The notes under the pieces are model-generated. The model ran no database searches and had not been told where the DNA came from. It saw only the letters and a program-made list of their open reading frames with translations. Shown one piece after another: positions 38,471 to 51,880 of a stretch of 64,000 bases of DNA; position 1 is the first letter of the stretch; each line of letters begins with the position of its first letter. The position numbers and the translations under genes are program-made. The DNA lies in NCBI GenBank assembly GCA_960531495.1, contig CAUIJY010000068.1:434001-498000 (forward strand), read 5' to 3'. This DNA comes from Zeus faber (lineage: Eukaryota; Chordata; Actinopteri; Zeiformes; Zeidae).

Positions 38471-40807
38471 TTTTGGCACATCTAACAAGTTTTTCTGAAA
38501 TTACGAGCAGTTTCATAAAAACCTGCATGGGTGGCAAACATGGCATTTTCAGGCAATTTAAAGACTGAAAGGATGTATTGAGTAAAGGTTTCTGTCATGA
38601 CTCTGTAGGACCTGCTCAGATAGTGTAAATACTGTTATGAACTCATTTGTAATGGGAAAGTACTGTTTGCAGAACAGTTTTTGGCACATCTAACACATTT
38701 TTTCTGAAATTACGAGCATTTTCATAAAAACCTGCATGGATGGCAAACAAGGCATTTTCAGGCAATTTAAAGACTGGAAGGATGTTTTGAGTAAAGGTTT
38801 CTGTCATGACTGTGTAGGAACTGCTCAGATAGTGTGAATACTGTTTTGAACTCATTTGTAATTGGGAATGTACTGTTTGTAAAACAGTTTTTGGCACATC
38901 TAACAAGTATTTCTGAAATAATAAGCATTTTCATGAAACCTGCATGGATGGCAAACAAGGCATTTTCAGGCCATTTAAAGACTGAAAGGATGTTTTGAGT
39001 AAGGATTTCTGTCATGACTCAGTAGGAACTGCTCAGATAGTGTAAATACTGTTATGAACTCATTTGTAATGGGAAAGTACTGTTTGCAAAAGAGTTTTTG
39101 GCACATCTAACAAGTTTTTCTGAAATTACAAGCACTTTCATAAAAACCTGCATGGATGGCAAACAAGGCATTTTCAGGCAATTTGAAGACTGAAAGGATG
39201 TTTTGAGTAAAGGTTTCTGTCATAACTCTGTAGGAACTGCTCAGATAGTGTAAATACTGTTATGAACTCATTTGTAGTGGGAAAGTACTGTATGCAAAAG
39301 AGTTTTTGGCACATCTAACACATTTTTTCTGAAATCACGAGCATTTTCATAAAAACCTGCATGGATGGCAAACAAGGCATTTTCAGGCAATTTAAAGACT
39401 GAAAGGATGTTTTGAGTAAAGGTTTCTGTCATGACTCTGTAGGAACTGCTCAGATAGTGTGAATACTGTTTTGAACTCATTTGTAATTGGGAATGTACTG
39501 TTTGTAAAACAGTTTTTGGCACATCTAACAAGTATTTCTGAAATAATAAGCATTTTCATGAAACCTGCATGGATGGCAAACAAGGCATTTTCAGGCCATT
39601 TAAAGACTGAAAGGATGTTTTGAGTAAAGATTTCTGTCATGACTCAGTAGGAACTGCTCAGATAGTGTAAATACTGTTATGAACTCATTTGTAATGGGAA
39701 AGTACTGTTTGCAAAAGAGTTTTTGGCACATCTAACAAGTTTTTCTGAAATTACAAGCACTTTCATAAAAACCTGCATGGATGGCAAACAAGGCATTTTC
39801 AGGCAATTTGAAGACTGAAAGGATGTTTTGAGTAAGGATTTCTGTCATGACTCTGTAGGAACTGCTCAGATAGTGTAAATACTGTTATGAACTGATTTGT
39901 AATGGGAAAGTACTGTTTGCAAAACAGTTTTTGGCACATCTAACAAGTTTTTCTGAAATGACAAGCATTTTCATAAAAACCTGCATGGATGGCAAACAAG
40001 GCATTTTCAGGCAATTTAAAGACTGAAAGGATGTTTTGAGTAAAGGTTTCTGTCATAACTCTGTAGGAACTGCTCAGATAAAGTAAATACTGTTATGAAC
40101 TCATTTGTAATGGGAAAGTACTGTTTGCAGAACAGTTTTGGCACATCTAACAATTTTTTTCTGAAATTACGAGCATTTTCATAAAAAACTGCATGGATGG
40201 CAAACAAGGCATTTTCAGGCAATTTAAAGACTGAAAAGATGTTTTGAGTAAAGATTTCTGTCATGACTCTGTAGGAACTGCTCAGATAGTGTAAATACTG
40301 TTATGAACTCATTTGTAATGGGAAAGTACTGTTTGCAAAACAGTTTTTGGCACATCTAACAAGTTTTTCTGAAATTACAAGCATTTTCATGAAAACCTGC
40401 ATGGATGGCAAACAAGGCATTTTCAGGCAATTTAAAGACTGAAAGGATGTTTTGAGTAAAGGTTTCTGTCATGACTCTCTAGGACCTGCTCAGATAGTGT
40501 AAATACTGTTATGAACTGATTTGTAATGGGAAAGTACTGTTTGCAAAAGAGTTTTTGGCACATCTAACAAGTTTTTCTGAAATTACGAGCATTTTCATAA
40601 AAACCTGCATGGATGGCAAACAAGGCATTTTCAGGCAATTTAAAGACTGAAAGGATGTTTTGAGTAAAGGTTTCTGTCATGACTCTGTAGGAACTGCTCA
40701 GATAGTGTAAATACTGTTATGAACTCATTTGTAATGGGAAAGTACTGTTTGCAGAACAGTTTTGGCACATCTAACAATTTTTTTTCTGAAATTACGAGCA
40801 TTTTCAT
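37865..40807 (+). repeat. 14-monomer block repeated 30.4 kb apart, copy 2
   Basis: Partner of 7476-10418, with the same order of monomer variants including the 625-bp trimer stretch. Its first part also belongs to the 17-mer duplication family ending near 38470, which shows how the blocks interlock. Confidence 0.8.
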
Positions 40808-41837
40808 AAAAAACTGCATGGATGGCAAACAAGGCATTTTCAGGCCATTTAAAGACTGAAAGGATGTTTTGAGTAAAGATTTCTGTCATGACTCAGTTGG
40901 AACTGCTCAGATAGTGTAAATACTGTTATGAACTCATTTGTAATGGGAAAGTACTGTTTGCAAAAGAGTTTTTGGCACATCTAACAAGTTTTTCTGAAAT
41001 TACAAGCATTTTCATAAAAACCTGCATGGATGGCAAACAAGGCATTTTCAGGCAATTTAAAGACTGAAAGTATGTTTTGAGTAAAGGTTTCTGTCATGAC
41101 TCTCTAGGACCTGCTCAGATAGTGTAAATACTGTTATGAACTGATTTGTAATGGGAAAGTACTGGTTGCAAAAGAGTTTTTGGCACATCTAACAAGTTTT
41201 TCTGAAATTACGAGCAGTTTCATAAAAACCTGCATGGGTGGCAAACATGGCATTTTCAGGCAATTTAAAGACTGAAAGGATGTTTTGAGTAAAGGTTTCT
41301 GTCATAACTCTGTAGGAACTGCTCAGATAGTGTAAATACTGTTATGAACTCATTTGTAATGGGAAAGTACTGTTTGCAGAACAGTTTTTGGCACATCTTA
41401 CACATTTTTTCTGAAATTACGAGCATTTTCATAAAAACCTGCATGGATGGCAAACAAGGCATTTTCAGGCAATTTAAAGACTGAAAGGATGTTTTGAGTA
41501 AAGGTTTCTGTCATGACTCTGTAGGAACTGCTCAGATAGTGTGAATACTGTTTTGAACTCATTTGTAATTGGGAATGTACTGTTTGTAAAACAGTTTTTG
41601 GCACATCTAACAAGTATTTCTGAAATAATAAGCATTTTCATGAAACCTGCATGGATGGCAAACAAGGCATTTTCAGGCAATTTGAAGACTGAAAGGATGT
41701 TTTGAGTAAAGATTTATGTCATGACTCTGTAGGAACTGCTCAGATAGTGTAAATACTGTTATGAACTCATTTGTAATGGGAAAGTACTGATTGCAAAACA
41801 GTTTTTGGCACATCTAACAAGTTTTTCTGAAATTACA
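40588..41837 (+). repeat. 6-mer tandem duplication, copy 1
   Basis: A 1250-bp unit directly followed by its copy at 41838-43087. The unit runs D, A, A, E, B, C-like and ends with ACTGATTG. The left edge is at ATTACG (40587) against ATTACA (41837). Confidence 0.87.
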
Positions 41838-43087
41838 AGCATTTTCATAAAAACCTGCATGGATGGCAAACAAGGCATTTTCAGGCAATTTAAAGACTGA
41901 AAGGATGTTTTGAGTAAAGGTTTCTGTCATGACTCTGTAGGAACTGCTCAGATAGTGTAAATACTGTTATGAACTCATTTGTAATGGGAAAGTACTGTTT
42001 GCAGAACAGTTTTGGCACATCTAACAATTTTTTTTCTGAAATTACGAGCATTTTCATAAAAAACTGCATGGATGGCAAACAAGGCATTTTCAGGCCATTT
42101 AAAGACTGAAAGGATGTTTTGAGTAAAGATTTCTGTCATGACTCAGTTGGAACTGCTCAGATAGTGTAAATACTGTTATGAACTCATTTGTAATGGGAAA
42201 GTACTGTTTGCAAAAGAGTTTTTGGCACATCTAACAAGTTTTTCTGAAATTACAAGCATTTTCATAAAAACCTGCATGGATGGCAAACAAGGCATTTTCA
42301 GGCAATTTAAAGACTGAAAGTATGTTTTGAGTAAAGGTTTCTGTCATGACTCTCTAGGACCTGCTCAGATAGTGTAAATACTGTTATGAACTGATTTGTA
42401 ATGGGAAAGTACTGGTTGCAAAAGAGTTTTTGGCACATCTAACAAGTTTTTCTGAAATTACGAGCAGTTTCATAAAAACCTGCATGGGTGGCAAACATGG
42501 CATTTTCAGGCAATTTAAAGACTGAAAGGATGTTTTGAGTAAAGGTTTCTGTCATAACTCTGTAGGAACTGCTCAGATAGTGTAAATACTGTTATGAACT
42601 CATTTGTAATGGGAAAGTACTGTTTGCAGAACAGTTTTTGGCACATCTTACACATTTTTTCTGAAATTACGAGCATTTTCATAAAAACCTGCATGGATGG
42701 CAAACAAGGCATTTTCAGGCAATTTAAAGACTGAAAGGATGTTTTGAGTAAAGGTTTCTGTCATGACTCTGTAGGAACTGCTCAGATAGTGTGAATACTG
42801 TTTTGAACTCATTTGTAATTGGGAATGTACTGTTTGTAAAACAGTTTTTGGCACATCTAACAAGTATTTCTGAAATAATAAGCATTTTCATGAAACCTGC
42901 ATGGATGGCAAACAAGGCATTTTCAGGCAATTTGAAGACTGAAAGGATGTTTTGAGTAAAGATTTATGTCATGACTCTGTAGGAACTGCTCAGATAGTGT
43001 AAATACTGTTATGAACTCATTTGTAATGGGAAAGTACTGATTGCAAAACAGTTTTTGGCACATCTAACAAGTTTTTCTGAAATTACA
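41838..43087 (+). repeat. 6-mer tandem duplication, copy 2
   Basis: Direct repeat of 40588-41837; I noticed no reliable differences inside. The right edge is where AAACCTGCATGG of this family is replaced by AAACCAGCATGG just after 43087. Confidence 0.87.
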
Positions 43088-43500
43088 AGCATTTTCATAA
43101 AAACCAGCATGGATGGCAAACAAGGCATTTTCAGGCAATTTAAAGACTGAAAGGATGTTTTGAGTAAAGGTTTCTGTCATGAATCTCTAGGACCTGCTCA
43201 GATAGTGTAAATACTGTTATGAACTGATTTGTAATGGGAAAGTACTGTTTGCAAAAGAGTTTTTGGCACATCTAACAAGTTTTTCTGAAATTACGAGCAG
43301 TTTCATAAAAACCTGCATGGGTGGCAAACATGGCATTTTCAGGCAATTTAAAGACTGAAAGGATGTATTGAGTAAAGGTTTCTGTCATGACTCTGTAGGA
43401 CCTGCTCAGATAGTGTAAATACTGTTATGAACTCATTTGTAATGGGAAAGTACTGTTTGCAGAACAGTTTTTGGCACATCTAACACATTTTTTCTGAAAT
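41857..43500 (+). repeat. 11-mer-offset duplication, copy 1
   Basis: Matches 44148-45791 at an offset of 2291 bp (11 monomers), overlapping the second 6-mer copy. It ends near GAAATCACG here against GAAATTACG in the partner, followed by ACTGAAAGG against ACTGGAAGG. Confidence 0.8.
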
Positions 43501-44147
43501 CACGAGCATTTTCATAAAAACCTGCATGGATGGCAAACAAGGCATTTTCAGGCAATTTAAAGACTGAAAGGATGTTTTGAGTAAAGGTTTCTGTCATGAC
43601 TCTGTAGGAACTGCTCAGATAGTGTGAATACTGTTTTGAACTCATTTGTAATTGGGAATGTACTGTTTGTAAAACAGTTTTTGGCACATCTAACAAGTAT
43701 TTCTGAAATAATAAGCATTTTCATGAAACCTGCATGGATGGCAAACAAGGCATTTTCAGGCCATTTAAAGACTGAAAGGATGTTTTGAGTAAAGATTTCT
43801 GTCATGACTCAGTAGGAACTGCTCAGATAGTGTAAATACTGTTATGAACTCATTTGTAATGGGAAAGTACTGTTTGCAAAAGAGTTTTTGGCACATCTAA
43901 CAAGTTTTTCTGAAATTACAAGCACTTTCATAAAAACCTGCATGGATGGCAAACAAGGCATTTTCAGGCAATTTGAAGACTGAAAGGATGTTTTGAGTAA
44001 AGATTTCTGTCATGACTCTGTAGGAACTGCTCAGATAAAGTAAATACTGTTATGAACTCATTTGTAATGGGAAAGTACTGTTTGCAGAACAGTTTTGGCA
44101 CATCTAACAATTTTTTTCTGAAATTACGAGCATTTTCATAAAAAACT

Positions 44148-45791
44148 GCATGGATGGCAAACAAGGCATTTTCAGGCAATTTAAAGACTGAAAGGATGTT
44201 TTGAGTAAAGGTTTCTGTCATGACTCTGTAGGAACTGCTCAGATAGTGTAAATACTGTTATGAACTCATTTGTAATGGGAAAGTACTGTTTGCAGAACAG
44301 TTTTGGCACATCTAACAATTTTTTTTCTGAAATTACGAGCATTTTCATAAAAAACTGCATGGATGGCAAACAAGGCATTTTCAGGCCATTTAAAGACTGA
44401 AAGGATGTTTTGAGTAAAGATTTCTGTCATGACTCAGTTGGAACTGCTCAGATAGTGTAAATACTGTTATGAACTCATTTGTAATGGGAAAGTACTGTTT
44501 GCAAAAGAGTTTTTGGCACATCTAACAAGTTTTTCTGAAATTACAAGCATTTTCATAAAAACCTGCATGGATGGCAAACAAGGCATTTTCAGGCAATTTA
44601 AAGACTGAAAGTATGTTTTGAGTAAAGGTTTCTGTCATGACTCTCTAGGACCTGCTCAGATAGTGTAAATACTGTTATGAACTGATTTGTAATGGGAAAG
44701 TACTGGTTGCAAAAGAGTTTTTGGCACATCTAACAAGTTTTTCTGAAATTACGAGCAGTTTCATAAAAACCTGCATGGGTGGCAAACATGGCATTTTCAG
44801 GCAATTTAAAGACTGAAAGGATGTTTTGAGTAAAGGTTTCTGTCATAACTCTGTAGGAACTGCTCAGATAGTGTACATACTGTTATGAACTCATTTGTAA
44901 TGGGAAAGTACTGTTTGCAGAACAGTTTTTGGCACATCTTACACATTTTTTCTGAAATTACGAGCATTTTCATAAAAACCTGCATGGATGGCAAACAAGG
45001 CATTTTCAGGCAATTTAAAGACTGAAAGGATGTTTTGAGTAAAGGTTTCTGTCATGACTATGTAGGAACTGCTCAGATAGTGTGAATACTGTTTTGAACT
45101 CATTTGTAATTGGGAATGTACTGTTTGTAAAACAGTTTTTGGCACATCTAACAAGTATTTCTGAAATAATAAGCATTTTCATGAAACCTGCATGGATGGC
45201 AAACAAGGCATTTTCAGGCAATTTGAAGACTGAAAGGATGTTTTGAGTAAAGATTTATGTCATGACTCTGTAGGAACTGCTCAGATAGTGTAAATACTGT
45301 TATGAACTCATTTGTAATGGGAAAGTACTGATTGCAAAACAGTTTTTGGCACATCTAACAAGTTTTTCTGAAATTACAAGCATTTTCATAAAAACCAGCA
45401 TGGATGGCAAACAAGGCATTTTCAGGCAATTTAAAGACTGAAAGGATGTTTTGAGTAAAGGTTTCTGTCATGAATCTCTAGGACCTGCTCAGATAGTGTA
45501 AATACTGTTATGAACTGATTTGTAATGGGAAAGTACTGTTTGCAAAAGAGTTTTTGGCACATCTAACAAGTTTTTCTGAAATTACGAGCAGTTTCATAAA
45601 AACCTGCATGGGTGGCAAACATGGCATTTTCAGGCAATTTAAAGACTGAAAGGATGTATTGAGTAAAGGTTTCTGTCATGACTCTGTAGGACCTGCTCAG
45701 ATAGTGTAAATACTGTTATGAACTCATTTGTAATGGGAAAGTACTGTTTGCAGAACAGTTTTTGGCACATCTAACACATTTTTTCTGAAAT
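44148..45791 (+). repeat. 11-mer-offset duplication, copy 2
   Basis: Partner of 41857-43500. Private differences are a C at 44876 (GTGTACATAC against GTGTAAATAC) and GACTATGTAGG near 45059 against GACTCTGTAGG. Confidence 0.8.
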
Positions 45792-46100
45792 TACGAGCAT
45801 TTTCATAAAAACCTGCATGGATGGCAAACAAGGCATTTTCAGGCAATTTAAAGACTGGAAGGATGTTTTGAGTAAAGGTTTCTGTCATGACTGTGTAGGA
45901 ACTGCTCAGATAGTGTGAATACTGTTTTGAACTCATTTGTAATTGGGAATGTACTGTTTGTAAAACAGTTTTTGGCACATCTAACAAGTATTTCTGAAAT
46001 AATAAGCATTTTCATGAAACCTGCATGGATGGCAAACAAGGCATTTTCAGGCCATTTAAAGACTGAAAGGATGTTTTGAGTAAGGATTTCTGTCATGACT

Positions 46101-47576
46101 CAGTAGGAACTGCTCAGATAGTGTAAATACTGTTATGAACTCATTTGTAATGGGAAAGTACTGTTTGCAAAAGAGTTTTTGGCACATCTAACAAGTTTTT
46201 CTGAAATTACAAGCACTTTCATAAAAACCTGCATGGATGGCAAACAAGGCATTTTCAGGCAATTTGAAGACTGAAAGGATGTTTTGAGTAAAGGTTTCTG
46301 TCATAACTCTGTAGGAACTGCTCAGATAGTGTAAATACTGTTATGAACTCATTTGTAGTGGGAAAGTACTGTATGCAAAAGAGTTTTTGGCACATCTAAC
46401 ACATTTTTTCTGAAATCACGAGCATTTTCATAAAAACCTGCATGGATGGCAAACAAGGCATTTTCAGGCAATTTAAAGACTGAAAGGATGTTTTGAGTAA
46501 AGGTTTCTGTCATGACTCTGTAGGAACTGCTCAGATAGTGTGAATACTGTTTTGAACTCATTTGTAATTGGGAATGTACTGTTTGTAAAACAGTTTTTGG
46601 CACATCTAACAAGTATTTCTGAAATAATAAGCATTTTCATGAAACCTGCATGGATGGCAAACAAGGCATTTTCAGGCCATTTAAAGACTGAAAGGATGTT
46701 TTGAGTAAAGATTTCTGTCATGACTCAGTAGGAACTGCTCAGATAGTGTAAATACTGTTATGAACTCATTTGTAATGGGAAAGTACTGTTTGCAAAAGAG
46801 TTTTTGGCACATCTAACAAGTTTTTCTGAAATTACAAGCACTTTCATAAAAACCTGCATGGATGGCAAACAAGGCATTTTCAGGCAATTTGAAGACTGAA
46901 AGGATGTTTTGAGTAAAGATTTCTGTCATGACTCTGTAGGAACTGCTCAGATAGTGTAAATACTGTTATGAACTCATTTGTAATGGGAAAGTACTGTTTG
47001 CAAAACAGTTTTTGGCACATCTAACAAGTTTTTCTGAAATTACAAGCATTTTCATAAAAACCTGCATGGATGGCAAACAAGGCATTTTCAGGCCATTTAA
47101 AGACTGAAAGGATGTTTTGAGTAAAGGTTTCTGTCATGACTCTGTAGGAACTGCTCAGATAGTGTAAATACTGTTATGAACTCATTTGTAATGGGAAAGT
47201 ACTGTTTGCAAAAGAGTTTTTGGCACATCTAACAAGTTTTTCTGAAATTACAAGCACTTTCATAAAAACCTGCATGGGTGGCAAACATGGCATTTTCAGG
47301 CAATTTAAAGACTGAAAGGATGTTTTGAGTAAAGGTTTCTGTCATGACTCTCTAGGACCTGCTCAGATAGTGTAAATACTGTTATGAACTGATTTGTAAT
47401 GGGAAAGTACTGTTTGCAAAAGAGTTTTTGGCACATCTAACAAGTTTTTCTGAAATTACGAGCAGTTTCATAAAAACCTGCATGGGTGGCAAACATGGCA
47501 TTTTCAGGCAATTTAAAGACTGAAAGGATGTTTTGAGTAAAGGTTTCTGTCATAACTCTGTAGGAACTGCTCAGAT
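46101..47576 (+). repeat. 7-monomer block repeated 13.1 kb downstream
   Basis: Matches 59219-60694 at an offset of 13118 bp. The left edge is set by TGACTCA here against TGACCCA at 59214. The right edge is ATAAAG against ATAGTG. It carries the GTAGTGGG and AAATCACGAG markers. Confidence 0.78.
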
Positions 47577-48551
47577 AAAGTAAATACTGTTATGAACTCA
47601 TTTGTAATGGGAAAGTACTGTTTGCAGAACAGTTTTGGCACATCTAACAATTTTTTTTCTGAAATTACGAGCATTTTCATAAAAAACTGCATGGATGGCA
47701 AACAAGGCATTTTCAGGCCATTTAAAGACTGAAAGGATGTTTTGAGTAAAGATTTCTGTCATGACTCAGTTGGAACTGCTCAGATAGTGTAAATACTGTT
47801 ATGAACTCATTTGTAATGGGAAAGTACTGTTTGCAAAAGAGTTTTTGGCACATCTAACAAGTTTTTCTGAAATTACAAGCATTTTCATAAAAACCTGCAT
47901 GGATGGCAAACAAGGCATTTTCAGGCAATTTAAAGACTGAAAGTATGTTTTGAGTAAAGGTTTCTGTCATGACTCTCTAGGACCTGCTCAGATAGTGTAA
48001 ATACTGTTATGAACTGATTTGTAATGGGAAAGTACTGGTTGCAAAAGAGTTTTTGGCACATCTAACAAGTTTTTCTGAAATTACGAGCAGTTTCATAAAA
48101 ACCTGCATGGGTGGCAAACATGGCATTTTCAGGCAATTTAAAGACTGAAAGGATGTTTTGAGTAAAGGTTTCTGTCATAACTCTGTAGGAACTGCTCAGA
48201 TAGTGTAAATACTGTTATGAACTCATTTGTAATGGGAAAGTACTGTTTGCAGAACAGTTTTTGGCACATCTTACACATTTTTTCTGAAATTACGAGCATT
48301 TTCATAAAAACCTGCATGGATGGCAAACAAGGCATTTTCAGGCAATTTAAAGACTGAAAGGATGTTTTGAGTAAAGGTTTCTGTCATGACTCTGTAGAAA
48401 CTGCTCAGATAGTGTGAATACTGTTTTGAACTCATTTGTAATTGGGAATGTACTGTTTGTAAAACAGTTTTTGGCACATCTAACAAGTATTTCTGAAATA
48501 ATAAGCATTTTCATGAAACCTGCATGGATGGCAAACAAGGCATTTTCAGGC
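47577..48551 (+). repeat. Continuation of the block after a one-monomer step
   Basis: Matches 60903-61877 at an offset of 13326 bp, one monomer more than the segment just upstream. The downstream copy therefore has one extra monomer near 60.7-60.9 kb, or this one has lost it. A private A near 48398 gives TGTAGAAAC. Confidence 0.76.
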
Positions 48552-51019
48552 CATTTAAAGACTGGAAGGATGTTTTGAGTAAAGATTTCTGTCATGACTC
48601 AGTAGGAACTGCTCAGATAGTGTAAATACTGTTATGAACTCATTTGAAATGGGAAAGTACTGTTTGCAAAAGAGTTTTTGGCACATCTAACAAATTTTTC
48701 TGAAATTACAAGCACTTTCATAAAAACCTGCATGGATGGCAAACAAGGCATTTTCAGGCAATTTGAAGACTGAAAGGATGTTTTGAGTAAAGGTTTCTGT
48801 CATAACTCTGTAGGAACTGCTCAGATAGTGTAAATACTGTTATGAACTCATTTGTAATGGGAAAGTACTGTTTGCAAAACAGTTTTTCGCACATCTAACA
48901 AGTATTTCTGAAATAATAAGCATTTTCATGAAACCTGCATGGATGGCAAACAAGGCATTTTCAGGCAATTTGAAGACTGAAAGGATGTTTTGAGTAAAGA
49001 TTTATGTCATGACTCTGTAGGAACTGCTCATATAGTGTAAATACTGTTATGAACTCATTTGTAATGGGAAAGTACTGATTGCAAAACAGTTTTTGGCACA
49101 TCTAACAAGTTTTTCTGAAATTACAAGCATTTTCATAAAAACCAGCATGGATGGCAAACAAGGCATTTTCAGGCAATTTAAAGACTGAAAGGATGTTTTG
49201 AGTAAAGTTTTCTGTCATGACTCTCTAGGACCTGCTCAGATAGTGTAAATACTGTTATGAACTGATTTTTAATGGGAAAGTACTGTTTGCAAAAGAGTTT
49301 TTGGCACATCTAACAAGTTTTTCTGAAATTACGAGCAGTTTCATAAAAACCTGCATGGGTGGCAAACATGGCATTTTCAGGCAATTTAAAGACTGAAAGG
49401 ATGTTTTGAGTAAAGGTTTCTGTCATAACTCTGTAGGAACTGCTCAGATAGTGTAAATACTGTTATGAACTCATTTGTAATGGGAAAGTACTTTTTGCAG
49501 AACAGTTTTTGGCACATCTAACACATTTTTTCTGAAATTACGAGCATTTTCATAAAAACCTGCATGGATGGCAAACAAGGCATTTTCAGGCAATTTAAAG
49601 ACTGAAAGGATGTTTTGAGTAAAGGTTTCTGTCATAACTCTGTAGGAACTGCTCAGATAAAGTAAATACTGTTATGAACTCATTTGTAATGGGAAAGTAC
49701 TGTTTGCAGAACAGTTTTGGCACATCTAACAATTTTTTTCTGAAATTACGAGCATTTTCATAAAAAACTGCATGGATGGCAAACAAGGCATTTTCAGGCA
49801 ATTTAAAGACTGAAAAGATGTTTTGAGTAAAGATTTCTGTCATGACTCTGTAGGAACTGCTCAGATAGTGTAAATACTGTTATGAACTCATTTGTAATGG
49901 GAAAGTACTGTTTGCAAAACAGTTTTTGGCACATCTAACAAGTTTTTCTGAAATTACAAGCATTTTCATAAAAACCTGCATGGATGGCAAACAAGGCATT
50001 TTCAGGCAATTTGAAGACTGAAAGGATGTTTTGAGTAAAGATTTCTGTCATGACTCTGTAGGAACTGCTCAGATGGTGTAAATACTGTTATGAACTCATT
50101 TGTAATGGGAAAGTACTGTTTGCAAAACAGTTTTTGGCACATCTAACAAGTTTTTCTGAAATTACAAGCATTTTCATAAAAACCTGCATGGATGGCAAAC
50201 AAGGCATTTTCAGGCCATTTAAAGACTGAAAGGATGTTTTGAGTAAAGGTTTCTGTCATGACTCTGTAGGAACTGCTCAGATAGTGTAAATACTGTTATG
50301 AACTCATTTGTAATGGGAAAGTACTGTTTGCAAAAGAGTTTTTGGCACATCTAACAAGTTTTTCTGAAATTACAAGCACTTTCATAAAAACCTGCATGGG
50401 TGGCAAACATGGCATTTTCAGGCAATTTAAAGACTGAAAGGATGTTTTGAGTAAAGGTTTCTGTCATGACTCTCTAGGACCTGCTCAGATAGTGTAAATA
50501 CTGTTATGAACTGATTTGTAATGGGAAAGTACTGTTTGCAAAAGAGTTTTTGGCACATCTAACAAGTTTTTCTGAAATTACGAGCAGTTTCATAAAAACC
50601 TGCATGGGTGGCAAACATGGCATTTTCAGGCAATTTAAAGACTGAAAGGATGTTTTGAGTAAAGGTTTCTGTCATAACTCTGTAGGAACTGCTCAGATAA
50701 AGTAAATACTGTTATGAACTCATTTGTAATGGGAAAGTACTGTTTGCAGAACAGTTTTGGCACATCTAACAATTTTTTTCTGAAATTACGAGCATTTTCA
50801 TAAAAAACTGCATGGATGGCAAACAAGGCATTTTCAGGCAATTTAAAGACTGAAAAGATGTTTTGAGTAAAGATTTCTGTCATGACTCTGTAGGAACTGC
50901 TCAGATAGTGTAAATACTGTTATGAACTCATTTGTAATGGGAAAGTACTGTTTGCAAAACAGTTTTTGGCACATCTAACAAGTTTTTCTGAAATTACAAG
51001 CATTTTCATAAAAACCTGC
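48552..51019 (+). repeat. Mosaic stretch with a 5-mer offset
   Basis: Only one B-to-C junction (near 48907) lies in this stretch, and that B monomer is a hybrid with class A sequence up to GCAAAACAG and a private TTTTTCGC. Monomers at about 49.6-50.0 kb recur at 50.6-51.0 kb (1040 bp, five monomers), with the ATAAAG, expanded poly-T, CATAAAAAACTG and ACTGAAAAGATG markers. The part at 50.0-50.6 kb matches 46.9-47.5 kb at 3121 bp. Confidence 0.75.
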
Positions 51020-51880
51020 ATGGATGGCAAACAAGGCATTTTCAGGCAATTTGAAGACTGAAAGGATGTTTTGAGTAAAGATTTATGTCATGACTCTGTA
51101 GGAACTGCTCAGATAGTGTAAATACTGTTATGAACTCATTTGTAATGGGAAAGTACTGATTGCAAAACAGTTTTTGGCACATCTAACAAGTTTTTCTGAA
51201 ATTACAAGCATTTTCATAAAAACCAGCATGGATGGCAAACAAGGCATTTTCAGGAAATTTAAAGACTGAAAGGATGTTTTGAGTAAAGTTTTCTGTCATG
51301 ACTCTCTAGGACCTGCTCAGATAGTGTAAATACTGTTATGAACTGATTTGTAATGGGAAAGTACTGTTTGCAAAAGAGTTTTTGGCACATCTAACAAGTT
51401 TTTCTGAAATTACGAGCAGTTTCATAAAAACCTGCATGGGTGGCAAACATGGCATTTTCAGGCAATTTAAAGACTGAAAGGATGTTTTGAGTAAAGGTTT
51501 CTGTCATAACTCTGTAGGAACTGCTCAGATAGTGTAAATACTGTTATGAACTCATTTGTAATGGGAAAGTACTTTTTGCAGAACAGTTTTTGGCACATCT
51601 AACACATTTTTTCTGAAATTACGAGCATTTTCATAAAAACCTGCATGGATGGCAAACAAGGCATTTTCAGGCAATTTTAAGACTGAAAGGATGTTTTGAG
51701 TAAAGGTTTCTGTCATGAATGTGTAGGAACTGCTCAGATAGTGTGAATACTGTTTTGAACTCATTTGTAATTGGGAATGTACTGTTTGTAAAACAGTTTT
51801 TGGCACATCTAACAAGTATTTCTGAAATAATAAGCATTTTCATGAAACCTGCATGGATGGCAAACAAGGCATTTTCAGGC
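51020..51880 (+). repeat. 4-monomer block repeated at 13 monomers, copy 1
   Basis: Matches 53728-54588 at an offset of 2708 bp, including TTTATGTC, ACTGATTG, AACCAGC and the AATTTTAAG B monomer. A private A near 51255 changes CAGGCAATTT to CAGGAAATTT. Confidence 0.76.
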
